Assembly (NCBI RefSeq): GCF_002259415.1
Contig: NZ_NPFY01000046.1
Span: forward strand, 1-40,623
Direction: 5' to 3'
DNA: 40,623 bases
Origin: Rhodococcus sp. 14-2470-1b
GTDB taxonomy: Bacteria; Actinomycetota; Actinomycetes; Mycobacteriales; Mycobacteriaceae
This document shows, in pieces, positions 7,440 to 16,421 of the stretch. Positions within the stretch are counted from its first letter, which is position 1. Every line of letters begins with the position of its first letter. The position numbers and the translations under genes were made by a program. Under the pieces are notes generated by a model that saw only the letters and a list, made by a program, of their open reading frames with translations, was not told where the DNA came from and ran no database searches.

Positions 7440-7640
7440 GCCGCCCACCCTAACCTCGAACAACCTCGAATTCACAGAACCTGACACAACCTCTCTCCAC
7501 ATCCCCGATCCGACAACCCCAGAACCCCAGTCCACGACCACCAAACCAACCGCCATCGATTACCAGACCAAAGCTAAGATCGACCCACCACCTCATGCAC
7601 TATGGAGCTATTCGCGTTTTCGCTGGTACAGTCCGCGTTT
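7440..7640. other. Candidate oriT and divergent promoter region
   Basis: Gene-free strip between the accessory gene and the relaxase gene. On the + strand it is very G-poor and C/A-rich from 7440 to about 7600, unlike all surrounding sequence. It has direct repeats AACCTCGAA at 7452-7460 and 7462-7470. A TACAGT hexamer (7627-7632) lies eight bases before the GTG/ATG start of traA and could be the -10 of a leaderless transcript. MobF relaxase genes commonly flank their oriT. No nic site could be assigned. Confidence 0.45.
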
Positions 7641-7643
7641 GTG

Positions 7644-10600
7644 ATGGGTCTGCACAAGCTGACCGCTGGGGACGGGTACGAGTACCTGACCCGGCAGGTT
7701 GCGGCTGCCGATTCCACCGAGCGTGGGGCCTCCTCGTTGGCCGATTACTACTCCGAGAAAGGGGAGTCCCCGGGCCGTTGGGCCGGGGCCGGCCTCTCTG
7801 GTCTGGGTTCGGTCGCCGCAGGCCAGCAGGTGTCCGAAGCGCAGATGAAGGCCCTGTTCGGTGAAGGTCTGCACCCGAACGCGGACCTGATGTTCGAGCT
7901 GGCGCTCGCCCAAGGCGCGTCTCAAGCCGACGCGGCACGGTCGGCGAAACTGGGTCGGGCGTTCAAGATCGACTCCGGAGCGACCGCGTATCGGGTGGCG
8001 TGCGCGGAGGCGTTCGTGGCGCACAACCTCGCACGCGGGCAGAAGTGGAATGCGGCGATCGACGACGCCGACCGCGCGCGGATCCGCACCGATGTCGGAT
8101 CGACAATGTTCGCGAAAGAGTACGGACGCGCGCCGGCGGACGAGCGGGAACTGTCGGGCTGGGTGGCGAAGGTCGGACGGCAGAAGACCACCGCCGTTGC
8201 CGGTTTCGACTTGACGTTCACACCGGTGAAATCGGTGTCGGCATTGTGGGCCGTCGCCCCGCGCGAGGTCTCGCAACAGATCGAAGCTGCACACGAGTCC
8301 GCGATCGCCGCCGCGGTGACGTACCTCGAGAAGCACGCGTGCTTCACCCGCGTCGGGACCGGGGGAGTGGCGCAGGTCGACGGCAACGGATTGATCGCCG
8401 CACAGTTCACCCACCGCGATTCACGCGCCGGGGATCCGAACCTGCACACCCACGTTGCGATCAGCAACAAGGTCGCCGCCACGATGCCCGACGGCACCAT
8501 CAAGTGGCTCGCGCTCGACGGGGCCGCGTTGTACCGCAACAACGTTCCCGCCTCCGAGGTCTACAACACCGTCCTCGAAGCGCAGTTGCGTGAACGCATC
8601 GGCGTCCGGTTCACCGAGCGAGCGTCGACCGATCGCAGCAAACGTCCGGTCCGCGAGATCGACGGCATGGACACTCGTCTCGCCGAGCGGTGGTCATCGC
8701 GCAGCGCCGCGATCAAACTCCGCACCGCCGAACTCGCCCGCGCCTTCCAGGCCGATCACGGGCGCGAACCGACCGCCATCGAAGCGATCTCCCTCGCCCA
8801 GCAAGCGACGTTGGAAACCCGTGCCGCCAAACACGAACCGGTCTCGCACGCCGACCAACGCAGCGGTTGGCGAGCCGAAGCGATCGAGATCCTCGGCTCA
8901 CAGAAAGCGTTGTCGGAACTGGTCTCCTCGATCACCGCGCATACCGCCGCCGAAGCGACGACGGAGTTCGATCAGGCCTGGGTGCGTGAGACCGCGGAAC
9001 GCTCACTCGACATCGTTTCGCGGAAACGATCACGGTTTCTGCGCCACAACATTCGCGCCGAAGTGGTGCGGCAAGTACGCACCTTCGACCCGCCGACCGA
9101 GCGCATCGACGCACTCGTCGAGAAGGTCACCTACCTCGCGTGCGGGGGCGAGTTGTCGATCGACCTCTCCGGTGCCGCCGACACCGACCCGGCCGCCGAT
9201 GTCGCCCCGGATGTGATGCGCCGACGCGACGGCGGCGATGTGCACACCCGTCACGAATCGCAGTTGCTCACCACCGCAGCAGTACTCGATGCCGAAGCGC
9301 GCATCGTCGCCCTCGCCGCGCGCACCGACGGTATTGCGATCGACGACAAGCACGTCGAGATTGCGTTGCTCGAATCCGCAGCGAACGGTCTCGATCTCAA
9401 CGCCGGCCAGCGGTCGTTGGTGCGCGCGATGGCGACCTCGGGAGCGAAAGTGCAGCTCGCACTCGCACCCGCAGGCACCGGCAAGACCGCGTCGATGAAA
9501 GCGCTGACGACCGCGTGGCAGAACGCCGCCGGGCGGGTCGTCGGGTTCGCGCCGACGGCTGCCGCCGCCGCAGTCCTGCGTCAAGATATCTTGACGACTA
9601 CCGATACGTTGGCGAAGTTCGTCGACATCACCCAACGGTTGCGCGAGGGCCGGTCGGTGAAAGTTCCGCAGTGGTACACCGACATCGGCGAGGACACTCT
9701 CGTCATCGTCGACGAAGCCGGTATGACCGGCACCCTCGATCTCGATGAAGCAATCACTGCACTCGTCGAGCGCGGTGCAACGGTGCGGTTGATCGGTGAC
9801 GATCAACAGCTCGCCTCCGTCGCCTCCGGTGGTGTGCTCCGCGATATCCACGACCGCATCGGTGCGTTGTCGCTCTCGCAGGTCGTCCGGTTCCGCGACA
9901 GTGCCGAAGGTGCCGCGTCGTTGGCGTTGCGTGACGGTGACGAGGCCGCGATCGGGTTCTACATCGACCACGGCCGGGTTCACGTCGGGTCGATTGCGAC
10001 GGTCACCGACGACGCCTACACCGCGTGGGCGGCCGATCATGCGGCCGGCAAGGACGCGCTCATGCTCGCCCCGACCCGCGAGCTCGTCGCCGAACTCAAC
10101 ACCCGCGCCCGCACCGACCGCCTCGCCGCCACCGACAAACGTGTCGGCCGGGAAGCCGTCCTCGCCGACGGGCTCATGGCCAGCGCCGGGGACACCGTCC
10201 GCACCCGCTCGAACGACCGCCGCAACCCGCTCTCGCAGACCGACTGGGTCCGCAACGGTGACCGCTGGATCGTCGAGAAAGTCGGCCGTGACGGCTCGCT
10301 ACAGGTCCGGCACATCGAACTCGGACGCAGCGTCACCCTCGACGCCGACTACGTCCAGTCCGCCACCGAACTCGGCTACGCCGGAACCGTGCACTCGGCG
10401 CAAGGCTCGACCGCCGATACCTGCCACGTCGTGGCCACCGGCGACGAAACCCGACAGCTCGCCTACGTCGGACTCACCCGCGGCAAGCAAGCCAACCACC
10501 TGTACTTGGCGACCGCGTCGGACGGCGACCTGCACACCGCGATGACCGAACGCGGAATGCTTCCCCCGACCGCGGTCGACGACCTCCGCGAGATTCTGCG

Positions 10601-13600
10601 GCGCGACGGCGCACAGGTTTCGGCGCACTCGACCCTCGCAGAAGCCGACGACCCGCACCTCAATCTCTCGCCGGCTGCGCGGGCCTACGACTACTCGGTG
10701 GCCACCGGCTCCGAAGTGCACCTCGGGCCGGAGGTGATGGCCGCTATCGACGTCGCCGCCGAACAAGAAGCACCGGGTCTGACCGACGAGCCCGCATGGC
10801 CGACCCTGCGCGGACACTTGGCGATCCTCGGTGCACACGGCCGCGATCCCGTCGAAGCGCTGCGCAGTGCTGTCCGCTCGCGCGAACTCGACACCGCCCT
10901 CGACAGGGCCGCGGTGCTCGACTGGCGTCTGGACCCCAGCGGCAAGCATTCCTCCGCCACTGGGCCGCTGCCGTGGCTACCTGCCATCCCGACAGCGGTA
11001 CACGCTCTACCCGAGTGGGGTGCCTACCTCGACGCCCGCGAGGAACTGGTGGCGACGCACTGCGCACGCATCGCCGCCGACGTCGCCACGTGGACACCGA
11101 CGACTGCACCGGTGTGGGCGCGCCCGATGCTCACCGACGAACCCGACCTCGAACTGCTCACCGATCTCGCGGTGTTCCGCGCCGCACACGACGTCGATCC
11201 GGCCGATCGCCGTCCGACCGGACCCGAGCAGCTCGCCGCCGCATCGGTGAAAGCGCAACGCAGCCTCGACCGCCGCGCCGCCGAGATGATCGACACCGGA
11301 AACGATGCCGTCGCCCGATGGCGTCCGTTCGTCGACGAACTCGACACCCACATCGCCCGCGACCCGTACTTCCCGATCCTCGCCGACCGACTCTCCGCCG
11401 CCGCACGCGCCGGAATCGAAGTCCACACCCTCGTCCGCGACTCCCTCGCCACGTCGCCGCTGCCCGACGAGCTGCCCGCTGCCGCCCTGTGGTGGCGACT
11501 GTCCGGTGAACTCTCCGTCGCCGCGCTCGACGCCGACACCGACGGCGCAGTCCTCGAACCGTCCTGGGCACCGGTACTGACCGAACTGCTCGGCTACACC
11601 GCCGCCGTCCGCGTCATGTCCGATGCGGCGTGGCCCTCGCTCGTGGCGACCATCGACGCCGCCGACCCGACCCTGTGGACCCCGGGACAGTTGCTCGGGA
11701 CCGCGTACGAGTTCCTGCACGGCGGCATCGACCCGGTCGATCACGGTGTCACCCTGCCCGCCCACGAACTCGCCACCGCCCTGACATGGCGGGCCGAGAT
11801 GCTGGTGCGCGAGAACCACCTCGCCCGCACCTACACCCCACCCACCGCCGAACCACTCTCGGTCGAGGACGAAGAAGCCGTCCCCGTCGTCGACGACGCG
11901 GTCTCCGACACCATCGGCGGCGAGCTGCCCGACGAGTTCGTCATCCCGGCACCACTACTCACCCACGCTGCCGCGGCCGACACCGTCGTCGACGGCTCGA
12001 CCCCCGCGATCCCGGTCGACGCCGACGCCGACTACCTCGACGCACTCGACGCACTCGACGCCCCCGTCGACTACGACCAAGCACCACCACCGGAATACGA
12101 CAGCGACTACGACCAGCCACCATCGGAGTACGACGACGAATACACCGGGGTCGACCACGAGGCCGGCGCACCACTCGACATCGACGCCGCCGACACGATC
12201 GGCACCACCGCCGCCGAGGCCGACGTGTGGGATGCGTTGCGCTCGCAAATCGAGACGATCGAGCTGCCGTACCCGACGGTCACCACCGACGAACGAGTAC
12301 GTCTGCTCACCGCAGATCTCGACGACGCGAAAGCCAGGTACCGGGAGCTGCGTGGCCGGATTTCCGACGGCACCAGCCCCGCACAGTTCCATGCCCGCAC
12401 GATGCTCGCCGAGCTGCAGGAGCGAGCCGACCGGCAACGCCCCGCCCGCATCGCCATGCTCGACACCCGTCAGGAGTGGACCGACCGCGAGTTCGAGGCC
12501 GAAGCGCTCTGGCATCACATCGACACCGTCATCCGGCCCGCCGTGGCCGCCGACGTCCCGGCCGCCGGGGACGACGACGATGCACGCGCCCTCGCGCAAC
12601 GCGGTCTCGACTGGGAGATCTGGCGCGCCGGTTTCGTCGACGACGCCGCGACCGCAGCCCGCACCCGCGCACACGACGCCGCCGCCGAGTACGAGCGCGT
12701 CACCGCCGCCGACGGGGGAGAAGTCACTGCCGTCGACGTCACCACCGCACGCCTGGCAGCCGAGAGCATCGACCTCGCTGCACTCGCCGACCTCAAGGCC
12801 GACGTCGACCGCACCGAAGCGATGCTGTGGCGGGCCGAACAAGCAGCCAAGCGCGCGGCGATGACCGACACCCCGACCCCAACGCAGGTTTCGTTGGAGT
12901 CGACCGTCGAGGTCGTCGACGCACCAGCAGCCGACACAGTCGAACAGCTCGACCAACAAACGCCAACCCCGACCGAGCTGGCAGCAGAGGACACCATCGA
13001 GACCGCACCCGATCCGCAACCGGTGCTCTCACCGGCCGACGCCGCTCTGCTCGCGAAGATGGAACGAGACCCGATCCGGCTCGTTCCGGACGCCGAGCTG
13101 ACCGCGTTCGTCGACCGAGCCGGACGCGACCGCACCGAACCCACCGTCGTCGCGGAGACAGAGAAGTTGTACGCACGACTCGACGAGCAAGCCGCCGCGA
13201 TCGCAGCAGCCCGCGAACTCGAGACCGAACTACGTCGCGTCACCGCACAGTACGAGGCCGCACACAGCGAACACACCACACTCGCTGAGCGGCTGTCGAC
13301 CGCGAAACGTCGCGATCGCAAGGCTCTCGAACCGGCCGTCGACGACGCACGACTACGCCAAGAACGCCTCGCCCGCCAGGTCCACGACACTCAACGTGCC
13401 GCCAGCGACGCAGCCGGCCGTGTCCAGGCAGAAACGGATGAGTGGTCAGCGATCGTTCAACGCGCGACCGATCCGGATCGGCGCTCCGCCGACCACGCCG
13501 CCGCGACCGTGTTCGATACCGCTATCACCGAACACGCTCGACGACGCAGACAGACGCTCACGGCACCCCAACGCGCTGTATCCGAACGGGCCCTGCGTGC

Positions 13601-13835
13601 CTTCTCTTCGACCAGGCCGGCATCTATTGATGCACCGTCCATCGTGGGCATCACCGATAGTCCGCAGAGGGACCGCGTGCTGTCAGAGAACGAACATGAC
13701 GATGCCGCGCGCGCCCGCTCGCTCGCATCTACAGGGACCACAGTGACCAAACGTGCGACAACAACAAACAGCCATAGATCACCTCTCCCAGATCTCGACG
13801 TAAGTCGAGAACACGATCTCGATCGCGGACTCTGA
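7644..13835 (+). CDS. traA: TraA/TrwC-type MobF relaxase-helicase
   Basis: About 2,064 residues. ATG 7644 gives MGLHKLTAGDGYEYLTRQVA, the usual family N-terminus (GTG at 7641 is also possible). The relaxase domain carries a tandem Tyr in SLADYYSEKG (catalytic Tyr candidates), FDLTFTPVKSVSALW, and the HUH site HRDSRAGDPNLHTHVAI (about residue 266). The helicase domain has Walker A PAGTGKT (~609), motif II VIVDEAGM (~688), GDDQQL, GTVHSAQGST (~915) and YVGLTRGK. It nicks oriT, stays bound to the 5' end and unwinds the transferred strand (family knowledge). The C-terminal ~900 residues include an acidic Pro/Asp/Glu/Tyr-rich linker (about 11850-12200) and long helical, probably coiled-coil, segments. 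An operator palindrome lies inside the gene at 9579. Confidence 0.93.
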   Translation: MGLHKLTAGDGYEYLTRQVAAADSTERGASSLADYYSEKGESPGRWAGAGLSGLGSVAAGQQVSEAQMKALFGEGLHPNADLMFELALAQGASQADAARSAKLGRAFKIDSGATAYRVACAEAFVAHNLARGQKWNAAIDDADRARIRTDVGSTMFAKEYGRAPADERELSGWVAKVGRQKTTAVAGFDLTFTPVKSVSALWAVAPREVSQQIEAAHESAIAAAVTYLEKHACFTRVGTGGVAQVDGNGLIAAQFTHRDSRAGDPNLHTHVAISNKVAATMPDGTIKWLALDGAALYRNNVPASEVYNTVLEAQLRERIGVRFTERASTDRSKRPVREIDGMDTRLAERWSSRSAAIKLRTAELARAFQADHGREPTAIEAISLAQQATLETRAAKHEPVSHADQRSGWRAEAIEILGSQKALSELVSSITAHTAAEATTEFDQAWVRETAERSLDIVSRKRSRFLRHNIRAEVVRQVRTFDPPTERIDALVEKVTYLACGGELSIDLSGAADTDPAADVAPDVMRRRDGGDVHTRHESQLLTTAAVLDAEARIVALAARTDGIAIDDKHVEIALLESAANGLDLNAGQRSLVRAMATSGAKVQLALAPAGTGKTASMKALTTAWQNAAGRVVGFAPTAAAAAVLRQDILTTTDTLAKFVDITQRLREGRSVKVPQWYTDIGEDTLVIVDEAGMTGTLDLDEAITALVERGATVRLIGDDQQLASVASGGVLRDIHDRIGALSLSQVVRFRDSAEGAASLALRDGDEAAIGFYIDHGRVHVGSIATVTDDAYTAWAADHAAGKDALMLAPTRELVAELNTRARTDRLAATDKRVGREAVLADGLMASAGDTVRTRSNDRRNPLSQTDWVRNGDRWIVEKVGRDGSLQVRHIELGRSVTLDADYVQSATELGYAGTVHSAQGSTADTCHVVATGDETRQLAYVGLTRGKQANHLYLATASDGDLHTAMTERGMLPPTAVDDLREILRRDGAQVSAHSTLAEADDPHLNLSPAARAYDYSVATGSEVHLGPEVMAAIDVAAEQEAPGLTDEPAWPTLRGHLAILGAHGRDPVEALRSAVRSRELDTALDRAAVLDWRLDPSGKHSSATGPLPWLPAIPTAVHALPEWGAYLDAREELVATHCARIAADVATWTPTTAPVWARPMLTDEPDLELLTDLAVFRAAHDVDPADRRPTGPEQLAAASVKAQRSLDRRAAEMIDTGNDAVARWRPFVDELDTHIARDPYFPILADRLSAAARAGIEVHTLVRDSLATSPLPDELPAAALWWRLSGELSVAALDADTDGAVLEPSWAPVLTELLGYTAAVRVMSDAAWPSLVATIDAADPTLWTPGQLLGTAYEFLHGGIDPVDHGVTLPAHELATALTWRAEMLVRENHLARTYTPPTAEPLSVEDEEAVPVVDDAVSDTIGGELPDEFVIPAPLLTHAAAADTVVDGSTPAIPVDADADYLDALDALDAPVDYDQAPPPEYDSDYDQPPSEYDDEYTGVDHEAGAPLDIDAADTIGTTAAEADVWDALRSQIETIELPYPTVTTDERVRLLTADLDDAKARYRELRGRISDGTSPAQFHARTMLAELQERADRQRPARIAMLDTRQEWTDREFEAEALWHHIDTVIRPAVAADVPAAGDDDDARALAQRGLDWEIWRAGFVDDAATAARTRAHDAAAEYERVTAADGGEVTAVDVTTARLAAESIDLAALADLKADVDRTEAMLWRAEQAAKRAAMTDTPTPTQVSLESTVEVVDAPAADTVEQLDQQTPTPTELAAEDTIETAPDPQPVLSPADAALLAKMERDPIRLVPDAELTAFVDRAGRDRTEPTVVAETEKLYARLDEQAAAIAAARELETELRRVTAQYEAAHSEHTTLAERLSTAKRRDRKALEPAVDDARLRQERLARQVHDTQRAASDAAGRVQAETDEWSAIVQRATDPDRRSADHAAATVFDTAITEHARRRRQTLTAPQRAVSERALRAFSSTRPASIDAPSIVGITDSPQRDRVLSENEHDDAARARSLASTGTTVTKRATTTNSHRSPLPDLDVSREHDLDRGL
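9579..9596. promoter_or_regulatory. Perfect 18-bp palindrome inside traA
   Basis: CGTCAAGATATCTTGACG is fully self-complementary and is the best match to the five-copy consensus. It encodes part of the peptide LRQDILTT between helicase motifs I and II. A repressor bound here could block elongation or form a loop with the sites near 1.85 or 16.4 kb (inference). Confidence 0.6.
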
Positions 13836-13959
13836 CGTCGGTGACATAGTCGGCCATCACGTGCAGGCGACAGACAACGCCGATGCGAATCGACTCCACG
13901 GGACCGCAGTTTGGCTGTTTGTCCCGAACGAGCCGCCTCAAAGCGGCACGATGGTCGGT

Positions 13960-15186
13960 ATGGGGACTTCGTCGACTGTGTTCGTGTTCGACACCAACAT
14001 TTTGCTCGGTGCCCCTGATCTGGCCGATGTCCCGTGGAGACGGACGTTTCTGGTCGCCGAATTCGGACCGCTGAGCGTCGTTGTACCTGAGGTCGTTGTC
14101 CAGGAGTTCGGTCGACGCCGATGGGCAGATGCTAGGAGCATGGCAGTCGACGGAGCAAGGCTGTGGGGGCAGGCCTTGAGGAAGCTAGACGGTGCCGCGA
14201 TCCCGCTTCCAACGGGACTCCCTACCGTCAAAGAGCTGAGAGCTGCCGTGAGTGCGATGTCGTGGCAGGACTTCGCGAAAGACCTGCGCGATCGTCTGAT
14301 CGACGAGGGGGCAGAGATAGCGGCGATCTCGTCGACCCTCGACCACGCCACGTTGGTGGAGTGGTCTCTTGGAGAGCATCCTCCGTTCGATCAAACGGAC
14401 AAGGGATATCGAGATGCTCTAATTTGGGCAACGGTCCTCGACGTGGCGCGCTCTTCCGCAGCGGGTACAGAAGTTGTCTTCGTAACCCAAGACAAGGACT
14501 ACCGCGGAACCGGAGAACACTCGGATTCCTTGCACCCCAGTTTGGCAAGTGAAGTCGCGGCCATAACTTCGAATCCAGTGCGCATCGCCAAAACCATCGA
14601 CGACGCAATGACGATGACCCGGTTGGACACAGTGCACGCCGAACTCACTGACAAGTCGATCGAGATCCCCGAATTGAACGACGTGCTCTCCAACGCCCTC
14701 TCCGGAGAGGCCGACAACATGTGGGGGATGGAGCTGACGACCCAAACCCAGGACGGAGAACGAACGCCGCTCTACGGGTTCGAGTTCGACAGCGACCTCG
14801 AGCCGCCGATCACCATCAACGACGTCAGCCTCAACCTCGACAGTATGACCTACGAGGTGCACGAGAAGTTCGAGGACGGAACCGAAATCGGCGAAGCACA
14901 CGTGGACGCGAGCATCGGGTACGAGGGCTACATGCACAAAAGCGACTACGCCGGGTCGCGAGCCCAATGGACTGTCCTAGACGGCGACCACAACGACCAC
15001 TACATGATCGTGGGTGACGAACTCGAAGCAGAGCTGATCTTCCATTTCGTGGTCAATCTCGACGCAGTCGAAGCCTTGGACCTGCAAGACATAGTGCCGG
15101 TTCAGGGTAACCGGGTTGAGCAAGGAATACCGTCAAGTAAGGCAGAGAAAATCGAAGGTAGCGAGGAGGAGGAAGGTAATGAGTGA
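13960..15186 (+). CDS. PIN-domain ribonuclease with C-terminal beta-rich domain
   Basis: 408 residues from ATG 13960 (ATG 13951 and GTG 13861 also possible; none has a good ribosome site, and a small hairpin GCCGC/GCGGC lies at 13932-13947). The PIN domain (DUF4935-like) has the full acidic set: D11 in VFDTN, E49 in VVQEFGRR, D152 in YRDALIW and D178/D180 in VTQDKDY, so it should be an active metal-dependent RNase. Residues ~240-400 form a beta-rich acidic domain (LYGFEFDSDLE, TYEVHEKFEDGTE, HYMIVGDELEAELIFHF). It is the first gene of a coupled three-gene cassette: its stop overlaps the next start by eight bases. Confidence 0.75.
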   Translation: MGTSSTVFVFDTNILLGAPDLADVPWRRTFLVAEFGPLSVVVPEVVVQEFGRRRWADARSMAVDGARLWGQALRKLDGAAIPLPTGLPTVKELRAAVSAMSWQDFAKDLRDRLIDEGAEIAAISSTLDHATLVEWSLGEHPPFDQTDKGYRDALIWATVLDVARSSAAGTEVVFVTQDKDYRGTGEHSDSLHPSLASEVAAITSNPVRIAKTIDDAMTMTRLDTVHAELTDKSIEIPELNDVLSNALSGEADNMWGMELTTQTQDGERTPLYGFEFDSDLEPPITINDVSLNLDSMTYEVHEKFEDGTEIGEAHVDASIGYEGYMHKSDYAGSRAQWTVLDGDHNDHYMIVGDELEAELIFHFVVNLDAVEALDLQDIVPVQGNRVEQGIPSSKAEKIEGSEEEEGNE

Positions 15187-15343
15187 TACCCCGGAAGGTA
15201 GCGATACAGAAAACCCGCCAGCCAAAGAAGAGGATCCAAAACCCGATACAGGTAAGAAACCGCCGCCTGATAGTGATTGGATCAAGACGGAAGAAATTCG
15301 CAAGAGGTACGACGGCGATGAAGAAACAAAACTCGAAAAATGA
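15179..15343 (+). CDS. Small highly charged linker protein
   Basis: A 54-residue protein, MSDTPEGSDTENPPAKEEDP and onward, with Pro/Glu/Lys-rich disorder and a C-terminal DWIKTEEIRKRYDGDEE segment that could form a short helix. AGGAGGAAGG precedes the ATG. The start overlaps the PIN stop and the stop overlaps the next start (ATGA), so expression is coupled to both. Codons are AT-richer than those of the tra genes. It could be an inhibitor or adaptor between the PIN nuclease and the membrane protein; no family is recognised. Confidence 0.65.
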   Translation: MSDTPEGSDTENPPAKEEDPKPDTGKKPPPDSDWIKTEEIRKRYDGDEETKLEK

Positions 15344-15825
15344 GCACTCAGGGCGAGGAATACACGAACCACATCAAGGCGGCACTGGAGGCTGAGTACA
15401 AGCGTAGAGATGACCTCAACGCACGGTCCGCGTCCGTGATCACCAGCGCAGGAGGTCTAGTCACCCTGACCGTCGCCGTCCTCGCTGTCTTCCTGGGAAA
15501 GGATTATCTGCTCAGTGGAGGCGAACGCGGCTGGATGATCTTTGCCTTCATTCTGTTTCTTGTATGTGCCATTCTTGGCGTGTTCGCGGGTCTGAGTTGG
15601 AAATACAAGGTGGCGGACGGCGCTAGCCTGAATGAAATGACTGACACCCATTGGTGCGACAGTGAAGACGATGCGCGGAAGGCGGTTGCTAAAACAAACA
15701 CTAAATCAGTAGTAAGCCTCAGAGACGGTAACAACTGGAAATCGAGGTTTCTGCTTGCAGCTACCATTTCGCAGGTTCTGGCGATCGCGGGATTGGCGAT
15801 CAGTGCCCTGCTCGCGTTGACCTAA
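15340..15825 (+). CDS. Membrane protein with three TM helices, possible effector
   Basis: 161 residues. The N-terminal amphipathic helix (EYTNHIKAALEAEYKRRDDL) ends in NARSASVITSAGG and leads into TM1 (about 33-53) and TM2 (about 64-86). A soluble loop follows (90-135: ASLNEMTDTHWCDSEDDARK), then a C-terminal TM (136-160). The 'R-S-A-S-x-I-T-S-A-G-G-L-V-T-L' entry into TM1 is the style of small membrane effectors that accompany nucleases or nucleotide-signalling enzymes in defence loci (family resemblance, not proof). Codon use is AT-richer than the flanking transfer genes, suggesting separate acquisition. It is coupled by ATGA to the upstream 54-residue gene. Confidence 0.65.
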   Translation: MSTQGEEYTNHIKAALEAEYKRRDDLNARSASVITSAGGLVTLTVAVLAVFLGKDYLLSGGERGWMIFAFILFLVCAILGVFAGLSWKYKVADGASLNEMTDTHWCDSEDDARKAVAKTNTKSVVSLRDGNNWKSRFLLAATISQVLAIAGLAISALLALT

Positions 15826-15869
15826 CCCCGCGTCCTGGACCTTTCTCTTCATCGGGAAAGCTGAGCTGT

Positions 15870-16340
15870 ATGACAGCGCTTGACATGTGGATCTCGACGA
15901 CAACACCTGACGTTGCTTTCGGTCAAGATGGGCCCGGTGAGCAGTGGCAGAAAGTCGGAACGGTCGATACCTCGCAGGAGGCTGACTTCGGCAAACACAT
16001 CCAGAGGCTGGAGGGTCATCGTGCGACGGCACCGAGGATCTCGGGCTTCTACCTCAGCGGAGATCCAGAAAGCATGTGGGTTCAGGCCTCCGAACAAGAC
16101 CCGAGGAATCAACAGCCATTCTGGTTCGCTATCGACCGATGGGGTTCGATGCGGTCCGTCGTCCACGGGGCCCGCGAGACCTACCTGGTCAGTAATGAAA
16201 AGGCGAGAGCTACGGCATCGCTGGAACGCCGACCCCCGTCGCCCCACCCGGGCCTGGTAGTCCGTCCGCGCTACATCGGCATTGCCGTCACCCACACCAG
16301 GAACGGATTGCTCACGCGTCGGCGCGACGATGACACGTAA
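15870..16340 (+). CDS. Hypothetical protein
   Basis: A 156-residue protein starting MTALDMWISTTTPDVAFGQD, with Trp-rich strands (MWVQASEQDPRNQQPFWFAIDRWG) suggesting a small beta-rich fold. The last ~45 residues are Arg-rich and less convincing, so the true end may reflect a damaged 3' part. It follows the membrane gene by 44 bases in the same direction and may belong to the cassette. No family is recognised. Confidence 0.5.
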   Translation: MTALDMWISTTTPDVAFGQDGPGEQWQKVGTVDTSQEADFGKHIQRLEGHRATAPRISGFYLSGDPESMWVQASEQDPRNQQPFWFAIDRWGSMRSVVHGARETYLVSNEKARATASLERRPPSPHPGLVVRPRYIGIAVTHTRNGLLTRRRDDDT

Positions 16341-16344
16341 CCAC

Positions 16345-16384
16345 TTCGGCCTATCCGTCAAGAAATCCTGACGAATAGACCGAA
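16345..16384. terminator. Long imperfect hairpin with embedded operator, between convergent genes
   Basis: Arms TTCGG.CTAT.CG / CG.ATAG.CCGAA flank CGTCAAGAAATCCTGACG (16356-16373), which has two mismatches to the operator consensus. In the leftward transcript several mismatches become G-U pairs, so the hairpin is more stable downstream of the methylase-helicase gene. Position between convergent genes suggests a terminator; the core suggests operator use as well. Confidence 0.55.
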
Positions 16385-16421
16385 ACGATTGAACGCGCCA
16401 TAAATGCTCAGGCCCCGGCTA

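Noticed and set aside
11630..13288. Rightward open frame of about 550 codons inside traA
   Set aside because: Extremely Arg-rich shadow of the relaxase-helicase coding sequence, with no start signal.
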